Positions 1-7,860 are shown, counted from the stretch's first letter. The stretch: 20,069 nucleotides of DNA from Cyanobacteria bacterium OH_SFB_17 (GCA_023395735.1 JAEWYI010000003.1:1-20069), one strand, 5' to 3'. The notes: generated from the letters alone by a model not told the origin. Numbers and translations are program-made.

Positions 1-553
1 ACTCTTCTTGTGGAATCTCACCGTTAGCAGTTATTCTTGAATCTATTATAGAATCCAGCGCTATAACTTTATATCCTTTTTTCGGGACAAATGAGTAGTA
101 TGTTTTTGTAAAATTGAAATTTTTATTATGAGAATTTAATATTTTCCAATACATTTGCTTAGACAAAAATCCGCCTACACAAACGTCATGGTTTCCTAAA
201 ACCGCATACCAAGGAGCATCCAATGCATTTGCGTATTTCAAAAACGCCATCAATTCTTTTTGATAAGGGGTGTTAATCATATCACCTGTAAACATAACAA
301 AATCAACTCGCGGAGTCTCGTTTACCTGTGCAATCGCATCTTGAAGAAGCTCGCCCGATTCAGCCGTTAGCCTGTAAGACGTATTAGTCTTTGTCGTTGA
401 AAAATGGGCGTCACTTATTTGCGCAAAAGTTAGTGAATTTCCTGATGCGGAATATACCTGCAAGCCCCATAGCATTGCAGCCGCAAGTAGAAACACTGAA
501 AATGCGTTTGATAATTTATGAATAAGTCCTTGTTTTTTTCTATTATTTTTCAT
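1..553 (-). CDS. Calcineurin-like metallophosphoesterase, exported or membrane-anchored (3' end outside window)
   Basis: The reading frame is open from an ATG at 553 to the left edge, giving about 184 N-terminal residues. Residues 14-36 are a hydrophobic signal peptide or anchor after a basic start (KNNRKKQ). The metallophosphoesterase motifs follow in order: QISDAH (residues 45-50, the D-x-H metal ligands), FTGD (88-91) and GNHD (120-123). These bind the two-metal centre of phosphoesterases and phosphatases, so the protein probably hydrolyses a phosphoester outside the cytoplasm. The substrate cannot be told from this half, and the later histidine motifs are off the window. Its ATG overlaps the stop of the upstream TPR gene by one base (TAATG), which implies co-transcription and translational coupling. 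Family assignment is firm; specificity is unknown. Confidence 0.88.
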   Translation of the reverse strand, partial: MKNNRKKQGLIHKLSNAFSVFLLAAAMLWGLQVYSASGNSLTFAQISDAHFSTTKTNTSYRLTAESGELLQDAIAQVNETPRVDFVMFTGDMINTPYQKELMAFLKYANALDAPWYAVLGNHDVCVGGFLSKQMYWKILNSHNKNFNFTKTYYSFVPKKGYKVIALDSIIDSRITANGEIPQEE

Positions 554-2016
554 TATTTGTTAAATCTCGTTTCTATTGTATTCTTAACTTCATTATAATG
601 CAAATTATCTCCAAGTGCTTCATAAATTTTTAATTTTGATAAATATAATGACTTGACTGTAGGATATTTTGCAATCGCGCTATTAAGTGAATTTATTGCA
701 TAACTTGGGTTTCCATTGTCAAAATAGATGTAGCTTAAATCGATAAAATCCTGAAAATTTACAGGATTAATTTTTGTAGCAGTGTTAACATTTTTAACAT
801 AATTTTTTTTGTCACCAATTGATTTGTAACACTGAGCCAAATTATAATAATAAATAGGACGCAATGGATCAATCGAAATAGCTCTTTCAAAATTAGCAAC
901 AGCAGCATCTGAATTTTTTAGCTTATAGTTGCTTAGTCCCATATAATTAAAAATTTCTGCAGTTGCAGCACCCGTTCTCAACAAACTTTCAAGGGCTTTA
1001 ATTGAATCATTGTAAAAGCCAAGATAATAATTGATTTTAGCCAACTCAAATTGATATTCGCCGTTATCACAAATTGCGATTGCTTTTTCCATCCACAATT
1101 TTGCTTCTTCATAATGGCATAATGCCAGATTAACTCTTGCCATTAAAAAGTATGCAAAGTCTGAATCAGGAACAAGCTCACAATACTGAGACAAAACAAT
1201 TAGAGCATAATTAAACTCTTCCTTTTCAAAAAAGCACATTGCCAAACTCAAATAAGCCTGAGAAAATTTCGGATTAATTTTTACAACTTCTTTAAAACTG
1301 GAAATAGCGCTTGTATAATCACCAGAGCTTCTGTAATAATCGCCCAGCCAATAATATGCAAGGTAATCATTCGGATTTATTTTCACAGCTTTTTTTAAAT
1401 AATAAATTTGTTTTTTAGAATCGCCTGTCTGTTTGTACATATTTGCAAGATTTACTAAAGGTTGAGTGTACCTTCTGTTGATTCTATGAGCTTTTTTAAA
1501 ATATTTTACGGCAAGTGAAGGGTTATTTTTCGCCCAATATGCCATTGCAAGGTTATTATAGGCTTGGGCGTTTCTTTTATTCAACTTCACTGATTTATAA
1601 AAATATTCAACGGCTTGGTTGTACTCTTTTTTTTGATAAAATTCCTGACCTTTTCTGTTGTAATAATTTGTATCATAATCCATTTTTTCAATATCAGCTT
1701 GCGGAACGTTTAAAATTACAAAATTTTTCGGCTCATCTGCTTTTAATAAAATTTCTGAAGTTTTATTAATCTCTTCTTTAATTTCAATTCGAGGAGGAGA
1801 AATCTTATCTCTTAAAAGTTTTGCCGATTTGTTTTCTGGCTCAATCTTGAGTATTAAATCAAGATACTCCAACGATTTTGCATAATTATTAGATTTAAAA
1901 TAACTCTCAGCTATATCAAAATAATCATCGGTAATTTCGCTTGCAAAGATAGAACTAGTGCAAACAGACATAACAAAAACCAACGATAATAACATAATCC
2001 CTTTTTTCATAAACAT
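553..2016 (-). CDS. Secreted tetratricopeptide-repeat (TPR) protein
   Basis: 487 residues. A signal peptide (MKKGIMLLSLVFVMSVC followed by an ASE-like cleavage region, about residues 3-27) precedes almost continuous TPR units. One unit lies at about 30-68, then a short linker with a coiled character, then roughly ten repeats from about 119 to the C-terminus. Typical signatures are A-x-x-x-L/Y...A-x-x-x-F-x-x-A...I-N-P. TPR arrays are helical scaffolds for protein-protein contacts, so the likely place of action is the periplasm or cell surface. No catalytic domain is visible. The start is uncertain: ATG at 2016 and ATG at 2010 are both in frame, neither has a Shine-Dalgarno sequence, and the -10 hexamer at 2018-2023 favours 2010. 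The stop overlaps the start of the downstream metallophosphoesterase gene, so the two probably act in one process. Confidence 0.85.
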   Translation of the reverse strand: MFMKKGIMLLSLVFVMSVCTSSIFASEITDDYFDIAESYFKSNNYAKSLEYLDLILKIEPENKSAKLLRDKISPPRIEIKEEINKTSEILLKADEPKNFVILNVPQADIEKMDYDTNYYNRKGQEFYQKKEYNQAVEYFYKSVKLNKRNAQAYNNLAMAYWAKNNPSLAVKYFKKAHRINRRYTQPLVNLANMYKQTGDSKKQIYYLKKAVKINPNDYLAYYWLGDYYRSSGDYTSAISSFKEVVKINPKFSQAYLSLAMCFFEKEEFNYALIVLSQYCELVPDSDFAYFLMARVNLALCHYEEAKLWMEKAIAICDNGEYQFELAKINYYLGFYNDSIKALESLLRTGAATAEIFNYMGLSNYKLKNSDAAVANFERAISIDPLRPIYYYNLAQCYKSIGDKKNYVKNVNTATKINPVNFQDFIDLSYIYFDNGNPSYAINSLNSAIAKYPTVKSLYLSKLKIYEALGDNLHYNEVKNTIETRFNK

Positions 2017-2017
2017 G

Positions 2018-2023
2018 ATTATA
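2018..2023 (-). promoter_or_regulatory. Putative -10 element of the TPR gene
   Basis: TATAAT on the minus strand lies 7 bases before the ATG at 2010 and 1 base before the ATG at 2016, with no Shine-Dalgarno sequence. A second TATAAT at 2030-2035 could serve instead with a leader of about 7 bases. No good -35 is visible and the stretch is very AT-rich, so chance matches are possible. Confidence 0.4.
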
Positions 2024-2057
2024 ACATGAATTATAAAAAGACAAATTATATTAAAAT

Positions 2058-2783
2058 TTAATCAACAAATTCGCCCATATTAAAGTTTTGCAACTTAGAA
2101 TCGGCAGTTTCTAAAATCAATGTTCCATCTATATCAAAACCAACAAAAACACCTTCTATAATTTTGTCGAAAACTGCGAATTTAACAGGCGAATTTTCAA
2201 CAATGAAAGAATGTTTTTCATAAAAATCTTTTATACCCACAAATCCTTTTTCTAAAAAGGTTTCATACCCGGCGAAAAACGTCTGCAATAGATTGTTCAT
2301 AAAAACTGTTTTATCAACTTGTTTATTTAGATGCAAATTTAAACTGGTAGCAGGTCTGTCTATTTCTTGAATTTTAGAGCTTTCAACATTTAAATTAACC
2401 CCAATACCTAATGCAATCCCTTTTAATTTACCATTTTTTATTATAGTTTCTGCCAAAATTCCGCAAACTTTTTTTCCTTCAATCAAAACATCGTTCGGCC
2501 ATTTTATTTGAGGAGAAAGCCCCAATTTCTCAAGTTCAGCGCACAAACAATAAGATAAATACTGCGTCAGGCATGCAAAATTTGGCTCTATTTGCTCTGA
2601 TGGCTTGAGTACAATAGTCATATAAATATTTTCTACTCCAACATTTACCCAACTTCTATCAAACCTTCCTCTTCCAGCTGTTTGAAAATCAGCGCTGATT
2701 ACAGTTTTATCGCAAAGGGAAGCCATTTCTCGCTTTGCATAGGTATTTGTGGAATCGATTTGTTCAAAATTTATAATCTTCAT
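2058..2783 (-). CDS. birA: Biotin--[acetyl-CoA-carboxylase] ligase, group I (no DNA-binding domain)
   Basis: 241 residues. The protein activates biotin to biotinyl-5'-AMP and transfers it to the lysine of the biotin carboxyl carrier protein of acetyl-CoA carboxylase, in the cytoplasm. Visible motifs are the biotinyl-AMP loop GRGRFDRSW (residues 37-45), KWPNDV (94-99), GKKVCGILAE (103-112, with the ligase lysine K105) and GIGVNLN (126-132). A short C-terminal SH3-like domain follows (about 195-240). The protein starts directly with the catalytic domain (MKIINFEQIDSTNTYA), so the N-terminal winged helix of E. coli BirA is absent and it should not act as the bio-operon repressor. It is divergent from the atp operon; the two promoters lie within about 75 bases. 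The ATG at 2783 has no Shine-Dalgarno sequence. Confidence 0.95.
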   Translation of the reverse strand: MKIINFEQIDSTNTYAKREMASLCDKTVISADFQTAGRGRFDRSWVNVGVENIYMTIVLKPSEQIEPNFACLTQYLSYCLCAELEKLGLSPQIKWPNDVLIEGKKVCGILAETIIKNGKLKGIALGIGVNLNVESSKIQEIDRPATSLNLHLNKQVDKTVFMNNLLQTFFAGYETFLEKGFVGIKDFYEKHSFIVENSPVKFAVFDKIIEGVFVGFDIDGTLILETADSKLQNFNMGEFVD

Positions 2784-2792
2784 AATGAAAAT

Positions 2793-2798
2793 ATTATA
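2793..2798 (-). promoter_or_regulatory. Putative -10 element of birA
   Basis: A perfect TATAAT on the minus strand ends 9 bases before the birA ATG, which would leave a leader of only a few bases. No convincing -35 is seen. The birA start has no Shine-Dalgarno sequence, which fits leaderless or near-leaderless initiation. Confidence 0.45.
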
Positions 2799-2808
2799 AC
2801 TTAAATAA

Positions 2809-2836
2809 TTGCTAATTTTTTTTTAAGTGGTACAAT
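2809..2836 (+). promoter_or_regulatory. Putative promoter of the atp operon (extended -10)
   Basis: TTGCTA (2809-2814), a 16-base spacer and TACAAT (2831-2836), with TGG directly before the -10, i.e. an extended -10 (TGn). Predicted transcription start is near 2843, just ahead of the Shine-Dalgarno sequence AGGAG (2846-2850). It is the only promoter-like element in front of the seven-gene operon inside this window. Confidence 0.5.
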
Positions 2837-2859
2837 CAATTTTATAGGAGATGATTTAT

Positions 2860-3546
2860 ATGAGCGAAGCAGGGCACTGGGTAGCATCAATAGGCAATTA
2901 TAGCTTCAACATGGACACGCTTACAACCATGTGGCTTGCCATGGCGTTTGTCATAATTACGGCATGGATAGCAACAAGAAAAACAGCCCTCGTTCCTTCT
3001 AAAGTTCAAGCTTTTTGCGAAAGCCTAATGGGCTTTTTCTGGGGTTTGACCGATTCTATGATCGGCAAAGAAGGAAGAAAACATATTCCGCTTGTAGCTT
3101 CTCTTTTCTTATTTATCGTAACTGCGAATTTGATGGGTCAATTGCCATTAAAATTAATCCACCTAAAAACAGGTGAATTGGCATCAGCAACCAACGATAT
3201 TAATTTGACTGCAGCTTTAGCTGTAATTGTTTTAATATATTATGTATTTGCAGGTTTCAAGAAAAAGAAACTCAAATTCTTATTCCACGAATTCAGTTTT
3301 GTAGGAGTAATATTGTTTCTTGTTGAAATCCTCGAAATGGTCACAAGACCTCTAACACTGGCACTGCGACTTTTTGGAAACATACTAGCCGGAGAAATTC
3401 TCATTTCTGCGCTTTTGGGAATGTGTGCATATTTATTGCCTCTTCCTATAATGTTTTTTGAATTGCTTGTAGCTTGTGTTCAAGCTCTTGTATTCACAAT
3501 GCTGACTATAGTGTATATTTCGTCAGCTGTATCAGAAGAACACTAA
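2860..3546 (+). CDS. atpB: F0F1 ATP synthase subunit a
   Basis: 228 residues from the ATG at 2860. This integral membrane subunit forms the two proton half-channels against the c-ring. Five or so hydrophobic helices are visible, and the signature TRPLTLALRLFGNILAGE carries the essential arginine (R170 in this numbering, in LRLFGN) that faces the c-ring carboxylate. The C-terminus VFTMLTIVYISSAV is also typical. The start was chosen from the ribosome binding site: AGGAG at 2846-2850 is 9 bases from ATG 2860, whereas the upstream in-frame ATG at 2851 touches it. This is the first gene of the operon. No atpI lies upstream because birA is divergent, whereas many bacterial atp operons begin with atpI. 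Confidence 0.96.
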   Translation: MSEAGHWVASIGNYSFNMDTLTTMWLAMAFVIITAWIATRKTALVPSKVQAFCESLMGFFWGLTDSMIGKEGRKHIPLVASLFLFIVTANLMGQLPLKLIHLKTGELASATNDINLTAALAVIVLIYYVFAGFKKKKLKFLFHEFSFVGVILFLVEILEMVTRPLTLALRLFGNILAGEILISALLGMCAYLLPLPIMFFELLVACVQALVFTMLTIVYISSAVSEEH

Positions 3547-3577
3547 GTGTAATTAATTGTTAAAAGGAGACTAAAAA

Positions 3578-3829
3578 ATGGTAGCAGAAGAAGTAAAAAC
3601 AATTTCAGATTTGGCACAATTGGGTGCTGGTGTTGCAATCGGTTTTGGCGCAGTTGGCGCAGGACTTGGTATCGGTATCGCAACAAAAGGACTAATGGAT
3701 GCAATTTCTAGACAACCGGAAATCGCTGGTAAAGCAGTTGGTTTCTTCCTAGTTGGTGCTGCACTTGCTGAAGCTTGTGCGATTTACGCTTTGATTATTG
3801 CACTTAAATTGTCAGGCATGATTGGTTAG
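3578..3829 (+). CDS. atpE: F0F1 ATP synthase subunit c (rotor ring)
   Basis: 83 residues, two transmembrane helices forming the hairpin of the rotor ring. The glycine-rich first helix (about residues 16-36, GAGVAIGFGAVGAGLGIG) and the polar loop RQPE (45-48) are clear. The ion-carrying carboxylate is E65 in ALAEACAIYAL. At the place where Na+-coupled rings have Gln in helix 1 there is Ile32, and the residue after E65 is Ala rather than Ser. This argues for proton, not sodium, coupling (family knowledge applied to the sequence). A strong Shine-Dalgarno sequence AAAAGGAG stands before the ATG, as expected for the most abundant subunit. It lies 31 bases after atpB. Confidence 0.97.
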   Translation: MVAEEVKTISDLAQLGAGVAIGFGAVGAGLGIGIATKGLMDAISRQPEIAGKAVGFFLVGAALAEACAIYALIIALKLSGMIG

Positions 3830-3872
3830 TTTGTAAGATTATAGAATAAATTTTATAATCCGAGGAAAAAAT

Positions 3873-4286
3873 ATGGAATTCAACGCAACTTTTATAGTTT
3901 CGGCAATAAGTTTTATTGTCTTCACCTTCATTATGAACGCGATTTTTTACAAACCGCTTTCTAGTGTTGTGCAGGAAAGAGAAAATTTTATTGACGAAAC
4001 TTTAAAAGAGGCAAAAGAAAAATCTGAAAAATCTGATTTGATTTTAAAAGACAAACAGAAAAAACTCGACAAAACTAAGCAAGAAGCAAAAAAAATAATC
4101 GCTGCTAAATCGGAAGAAGCAAAAACTAAAAAAGCTGAATTGACAACAGAAGCACAGAAAAATTTTGCACAAAAAGTTGAATCGGCAAAAGATGAAATTT
4201 CAAACTTGAAAGAGCAAGCTCAAAATGAATTAAAATCTCATATTGATGAACTTGCTTCAGATATTACAACAAAGATATTGGGCTAA
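3873..4286 (+). CDS. atpF': F0F1 ATP synthase subunit b' (second stator b-type subunit)
   Basis: 137 residues. One N-terminal transmembrane helix (about residues 6-26, FIVSAISFIVFTFIMNAIF) is followed by YKPLSSVVQERENFIDETL and a long charged coiled coil to the C-terminus, rich in K, E and A. This is the build of subunit b', which pairs with subunit b as the peripheral stalk linking F0 to delta and alpha. Split b/b' genes are typical of cyanobacteria, chloroplasts and some proteobacteria; most other bacteria have a b homodimer. The gene order c-b'-b-delta here is the cyanobacterial one. Start ATG 3873 follows GAGGAAAAAAT. The stop is 4 bases before the start of subunit b. Confidence 0.93.
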   Translation: MEFNATFIVSAISFIVFTFIMNAIFYKPLSSVVQERENFIDETLKEAKEKSEKSDLILKDKQKKLDKTKQEAKKIIAAKSEEAKTKKAELTTEAQKNFAQKVESAKDEISNLKEQAQNELKSHIDELASDITTKILG

Positions 4287-4290
4287 AAGA

Positions 4291-4809
4291 ATGACTGACA
4301 CTTCAACAATTTTAAACATATGGGACACTATAGTTAGATCCAACACATTTAACTTTGTTATATTTGTTGCGATCTTGGCTTGGGTTTTCAAAAAAATTGA
4401 CGTAAATTCAACAATAACCCTATTACAAGAAAAAATCATCAAAGCAATTAATGACGCAAAAAAAGAACGTGATGATGCGCATAGCAAATTGCTAAACGCA
4501 GAAAAGGCAGTTGAAAATTTAGGTTCAGAACTCGGTAAAATCGTCACTGAAGCTGAAAAAAGTGCAGAATCTATTAACAAAAAAATTCTTGAAGAAGCTC
4601 AAAAACAAATATCCGGACTAGAAGCTAACGCGGAGAAAATTATTGCAGCTGAAGAAAAACTCGTTGTATCAAACCTTGCAAAATCGACTTCAAAAGAATC
4701 TTTAGTTAATGCCGAGACTAAAATTAAGGATGCATTAGCTCAAACACCGACTTTACATGAAAAGTACATAAACCAAAGTATAGACGAATTAGACAGGTTG
4801 GTTTTATAA
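4291..4809 (+). CDS. atpF: F0F1 ATP synthase subunit b
   Basis: 172 residues from the ATG at 4291, which begins 4 bases after the b' stop. The open frame extends further up inside b', but the upstream in-frame ATG at 4243 would add 16 residues overlapping b' and lacks a plausible binding site. A single hydrophobic segment (about residues 16-32, NTFNFVIFVAILAWVF) anchors the protein, followed by a long Lys/Glu/Ala-rich coiled coil that forms the peripheral stalk with b' and contacts delta. It diverges strongly from b', so the pair is an old duplication, not a recent one. The stop is one base before the start of delta, indicating translational coupling. Confidence 0.93.
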   Translation: MTDTSTILNIWDTIVRSNTFNFVIFVAILAWVFKKIDVNSTITLLQEKIIKAINDAKKERDDAHSKLLNAEKAVENLGSELGKIVTEAEKSAESINKKILEEAQKQISGLEANAEKIIAAEEKLVVSNLAKSTSKESLVNAETKIKDALAQTPTLHEKYINQSIDELDRLVL

Positions 4810-4810
4810 A

Positions 4811-5359
4811 ATGACAAATACCAAAAACATTTTAATAGCACAAAGATATTCCGACGCGCTTGTTGAATTAGCAAAAGACGGAAAACTTACGTTTGATGAA
4901 ATTAACAAAGATTTAAACACAATAAAGGAAATACTTAACAACTCAAAAGATTTGGATGCTTTTCTTAAAACACCTCTTGTTTCAGCAGAAGACAAAATCG
5001 AAGTTATCGGAAAGATTTTTGCTCAAGAAATAAATCCATTGATTGTTAATTTTTTAAAACTTATCGTAGAAAAAAACAGATTTGAAACTCTTGATGAAAT
5101 ATTAACAGCTTTCGCTGAAGCTAAAGACGATGAAAACAACATTAAAAGAGTAAGCGTAACTTCTGCGATTGAAATGAACGAAGAAGCAAAAGAAAAACTT
5201 AAAAACAAACTTGAAAACAAACTGAATAAAAATGTTATCATTGATTTGAATATTAATCCCGACATAATTGCAGGACTAATCATCAAAATTGGTGACAACG
5301 TAATAGATATGAGCTTGAAGCATAAGCTTGAAGACTTAAGCAAAAATATTATCAAATAA
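4811..5359 (+). CDS. atpH: F0F1 ATP synthase subunit delta
   Basis: 182 residues, the usual length (about 175-185). The N-terminal helical domain opens with IAQRYSDALVELAKDG, matching the family pattern A-x-R-Y-A/S-x-A-L. The C-terminal part carries NPLIVNFLKLIVEKNRF and ends with the conserved IIAGLIIKIGDNVIDMSLKHKLEDL, shown here as key features I-x-G-x-x-I-K-I-G and S-x-x-x-K-L. The subunit caps the alpha3beta3 head and binds the b/b' stalk. It starts one base after the atpF stop, so it is probably translated by coupling; no strong Shine-Dalgarno sequence is seen. It ends 12 bases before atpA. Confidence 0.95.
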   Translation: MTNTKNILIAQRYSDALVELAKDGKLTFDEINKDLNTIKEILNNSKDLDAFLKTPLVSAEDKIEVIGKIFAQEINPLIVNFLKLIVEKNRFETLDEILTAFAEAKDDENNIKRVSVTSAIEMNEEAKEKLKNKLENKLNKNVIIDLNINPDIIAGLIIKIGDNVIDMSLKHKLEDLSKNIIK

Positions 5360-5371
5360 GGAGCAATAAAT

Positions 5372-6877
5372 ATGGTAGCAATCAAACCTGATGAGATAAG
5401 TTCAATCATCAAAAGCAAAATTGAAAACTACGAAGCCAAAACAGAGATTTCAAACATTGGCTCAGTACTGGAAATTGGTGATGGAATTGCCAGAATTTAC
5501 GGACTTAGAAATGTAATGTCAAGTGAGCTTGTCGAGTTTCAAGACGGAAAAGGTACACTGGGAATCACACTAAACCTTGAAGAAGACAACGTTGGGGTCG
5601 TAATTCTTGGTGAATATCAACATATCAAAGAAGGTATGATGGTTAAAACAACAGGCAAAATTGCATCTGTTCCTGTTGGCGACGGCTTAATCGGAAGGAT
5701 AGTTAACCCTACAGGTCAAGCTATTGACGGAAAAGGCGATATTTATTCTGAAAAAACCAGACCAATTGAAAGAGTTGCTCCAGGGATTATCTCTAGAAAA
5801 TCTGTACACGAACCTCTTCAAACAGGTTTGACAGCAATCGATGCTCTTACTCCTATCGGACGTGGCCAACGTGAACTTATCATCGGCGACAGACAAACAG
5901 GAAAAACAGCTATTGCAATTGACACAATCATCAACCAAAAAGGTCAAGATGTTATTTGTATTTATGTTGCAATTGGTCAAAAGGCCTCTACTGTAGCTCA
6001 ACTTGCAAAAACATTGGAATCTCACGGTGCTATGGATTATACAATTATCGTTTCAGCTACAGCAAATGAATCAGCACCTTTACAATATATCGCGCCTTTT
6101 GCAGGTTGCGCGATGGCAGAAGAATTTTTGGAACAAGGCAAACACGTCTTAATCATATATGATGATTTAACAAAACAAGCACAGGCATATCGTGCTATGA
6201 GTTTGCTTTTGAGAAGACCACCGGGACGTGAAGCATACCCTGGCGACGTTTTTTATCTACACTCAAGATTGCTTGAACGTGCAGTTAAATTGTCTGATGA
6301 ATTGGGTGGCGGAAGTATCACGGCTCTTCCTATTATTGAAACTCAAGCGGGAGACGTATCAGCATATATTCCAACTAACGTAATTTCGATTACAGATGGA
6401 CAAATTTTCTTGGAATCATCTCTGTTTAACTCAGGTGTTAGACCAGCGATTAATGCAGGTATCTCCGTTTCTAGGGTTGGTGGAGCAGCTCAAACAAAAG
6501 CCATCAAACAGGTTGCGGGTAAATTAAGGCTCGATTTGGCTCAATTCAGAGAATTGGAAGCTTTTGCTCAATTTGCATCTGATTTGGACAAGGCGACAAA
6601 ACAACAACTTTTGAGAGGACAAAAACTTTCTGAAGTATTAAAACAACCTCAATATCAACCGCTTAGTGTTGCTCAACAGGTAACAGTGTTGTTTGCAGCT
6701 AACGAAGGGTTGCTTGATGATATTGACAACAAAAACATCCAATCTTTCAAAAATGATTGGTTTGAATATTTCAACGCAAATATGTCAGACTTGGCACAAA
6801 GACTAAACGACGGTCAAGCACTTTCAGATGAAGACAAAGAAGCTTTAAAGAAAGCCTTTGAAAACTTCAAAGGATAA
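5372..6877 (+). CDS. atpA: F0F1 ATP synthase subunit alpha
   Basis: 501 residues, full length. This is the non-catalytic nucleotide-binding subunit of the F1 head. The Walker A motif is GDRQTGKT (residues 172-179). The Walker B region lies in HVLIIYDDLTKQA, and SRVGGAAQTKAIK carries R368, the arginine that reaches into the catalytic site of the neighbouring beta. PPGREAYPGDVFYLHSRLLE is also diagnostic of alpha. The start ATG 5372 follows AAGGAG at 5358-5363. Beta and epsilon are not in this operon and must be elsewhere, as in cyanobacteria. Confidence 0.98.
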   Translation: MVAIKPDEISSIIKSKIENYEAKTEISNIGSVLEIGDGIARIYGLRNVMSSELVEFQDGKGTLGITLNLEEDNVGVVILGEYQHIKEGMMVKTTGKIASVPVGDGLIGRIVNPTGQAIDGKGDIYSEKTRPIERVAPGIISRKSVHEPLQTGLTAIDALTPIGRGQRELIIGDRQTGKTAIAIDTIINQKGQDVICIYVAIGQKASTVAQLAKTLESHGAMDYTIIVSATANESAPLQYIAPFAGCAMAEEFLEQGKHVLIIYDDLTKQAQAYRAMSLLLRRPPGREAYPGDVFYLHSRLLERAVKLSDELGGGSITALPIIETQAGDVSAYIPTNVISITDGQIFLESSLFNSGVRPAINAGISVSRVGGAAQTKAIKQVAGKLRLDLAQFRELEAFAQFASDLDKATKQQLLRGQKLSEVLKQPQYQPLSVAQQVTVLFAANEGLLDDIDNKNIQSFKNDWFEYFNANMSDLAQRLNDGQALSDEDKEALKKAFENFKG

Positions 6878-6909
6878 TTTTAAATCGTTCACTTAAAAAA
6901 GGACCCGAT

Positions 6910-7845
6910 ATGGCAAACTTAAAAGATATAAAAAGCAGAATACAAAGCGTCGAGAATACAAAAAAAATCACTCGCGCAATGAAAATGGTTGCGGCTGCAA
7001 AAGTTAAAAAAGCTGAAAATTCAGTAAAAGCAGCGCGTCCATTTGCAAATGAATTGATAAAAGCATTCAAAAGACTTTTGCTTGCCGTTGGTACCCCTAC
7101 GAACGAAGGACTTGCAATCAAAAACAATATCGAAAATTATCCTGAATTGCTAAAGACTAGAGATGTTAAAACTGCAGGAATTCTTGTTATAACCTCTAAC
7201 AAAGGTCTTGCAGGCGCTTATAATGCAAACGTTGTAAGAAATGTCTTAAAACAAATAAAAGATAATGATGAAAAAGGAATACAAACCAAACTTTTCATTG
7301 TCGGACAAAAAGGGATTTCGGCATTGAGACGAAAAGCGGAAGAGCTCAACGCCGAAATAGTTAAGACATACGTTCAAGTTGCAAACGAAATAACAGCAGT
7401 TGGCGCTGAGGATATTGCTCAAGATTTGGCTGAAAAATTTGTAGATAGAGAAATCGATTCGATTGAAATTTTTACAACAAAATTTAAAAATATGATGTCG
7501 TATTCAGCGGAAAAATGGACACTTTTGCCTATTAACGTTGACGATGAGCTTTCGAAAGAAATGGAAACTTCGACTGAAATAAATCCTATTATGGTTTTTG
7601 AACCAAGTGAACAATCAATATTGCAAAAAATTGCGCCTCTTTATATAACAAACACAATTTATCAGGCCCTATTAGAAGCGCAAGCAAGCGAACTTGCATC
7701 AAGAATGACAGCAATGTCAGCTGCATCAAACAATGCAGAAGAAATGATAAGAACGCTTACTATTGACTACAACAAAGCCCGCCAATGGGCAATTACCCAA
7801 GAAATTTTGGAAGTTGTATCAGGAGCGGATGCATTAAAGGGTTAA
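6910..7845 (+). CDS. atpG: F0F1 ATP synthase subunit gamma
   Basis: 311 residues, the central rotor shaft. The N-terminal helix MANLKDIKSRIQSVENTKKI with TRAMKMVAAAKV, and the C-terminal helix ASRMTAMSAASNNAEEMI with NKARQWAITQEILEVVSGA, form the coiled-coil axle inside the head. Between LLPI (205-208) and FEPSEQ (230-) there are only about 21 residues, much as in E. coli. The roughly 30-40-residue regulatory insertion of photosynthetic cyanobacterial and chloroplast gamma is therefore absent. The extra length lies instead before KTRDVKTAGILV (about residues 60-90). It is the last gene of the operon, with AAAAGGAC ahead of the ATG. Its stop abuts the stop of the convergent response regulator. 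Confidence 0.97.
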   Translation: MANLKDIKSRIQSVENTKKITRAMKMVAAAKVKKAENSVKAARPFANELIKAFKRLLLAVGTPTNEGLAIKNNIENYPELLKTRDVKTAGILVITSNKGLAGAYNANVVRNVLKQIKDNDEKGIQTKLFIVGQKGISALRRKAEELNAEIVKTYVQVANEITAVGAEDIAQDLAEKFVDREIDSIEIFTTKFKNMMSYSAEKWTLLPINVDDELSKEMETSTEINPIMVFEPSEQSILQKIAPLYITNTIYQALLEAQASELASRMTAMSAASNNAEEMIRTLTIDYNKARQWAITQEILEVVSGADALKG

Positions 7846-7860
7846 TTATTTTAACTCTTT
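7836..7860. terminator. Hairpin shared by the converging atpG and response-regulator genes
   Basis: AAAGGGTTAA (7836-7845) pairs with TTAACTCTTT (7851-7860) around a 5-base loop. All ten pairs form in the plus-strand RNA (one G-U). In the minus-strand RNA one pair becomes an A-C mismatch, so it should work better for atpG. Both stop codons (7843-7845 plus, 7846-7848 minus) lie inside it. The U-tract is short, so the terminator call is moderate. Confidence 0.5.

Noticed and set aside
2851..2859. ATG at 2851 as the atpB start
   Set aside because: It directly abuts the AGGAG ribosome binding site; ATG 2860 has proper spacing and gives the normal N-terminus.
4243..4290. Extended start of atpF overlapping atpF'
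   Set aside because: It would add 16 residues out of another gene's coding sequence without a binding site; ATG 4291 just after the b' stop is the usual arrangement.
4257..5418. Long reading frames on the minus strand across atpF, atpH and the start of atpA
   Set aside because: They mirror the coding frames of well-identified ATP synthase subunits, are low in complexity and have no binding sites.
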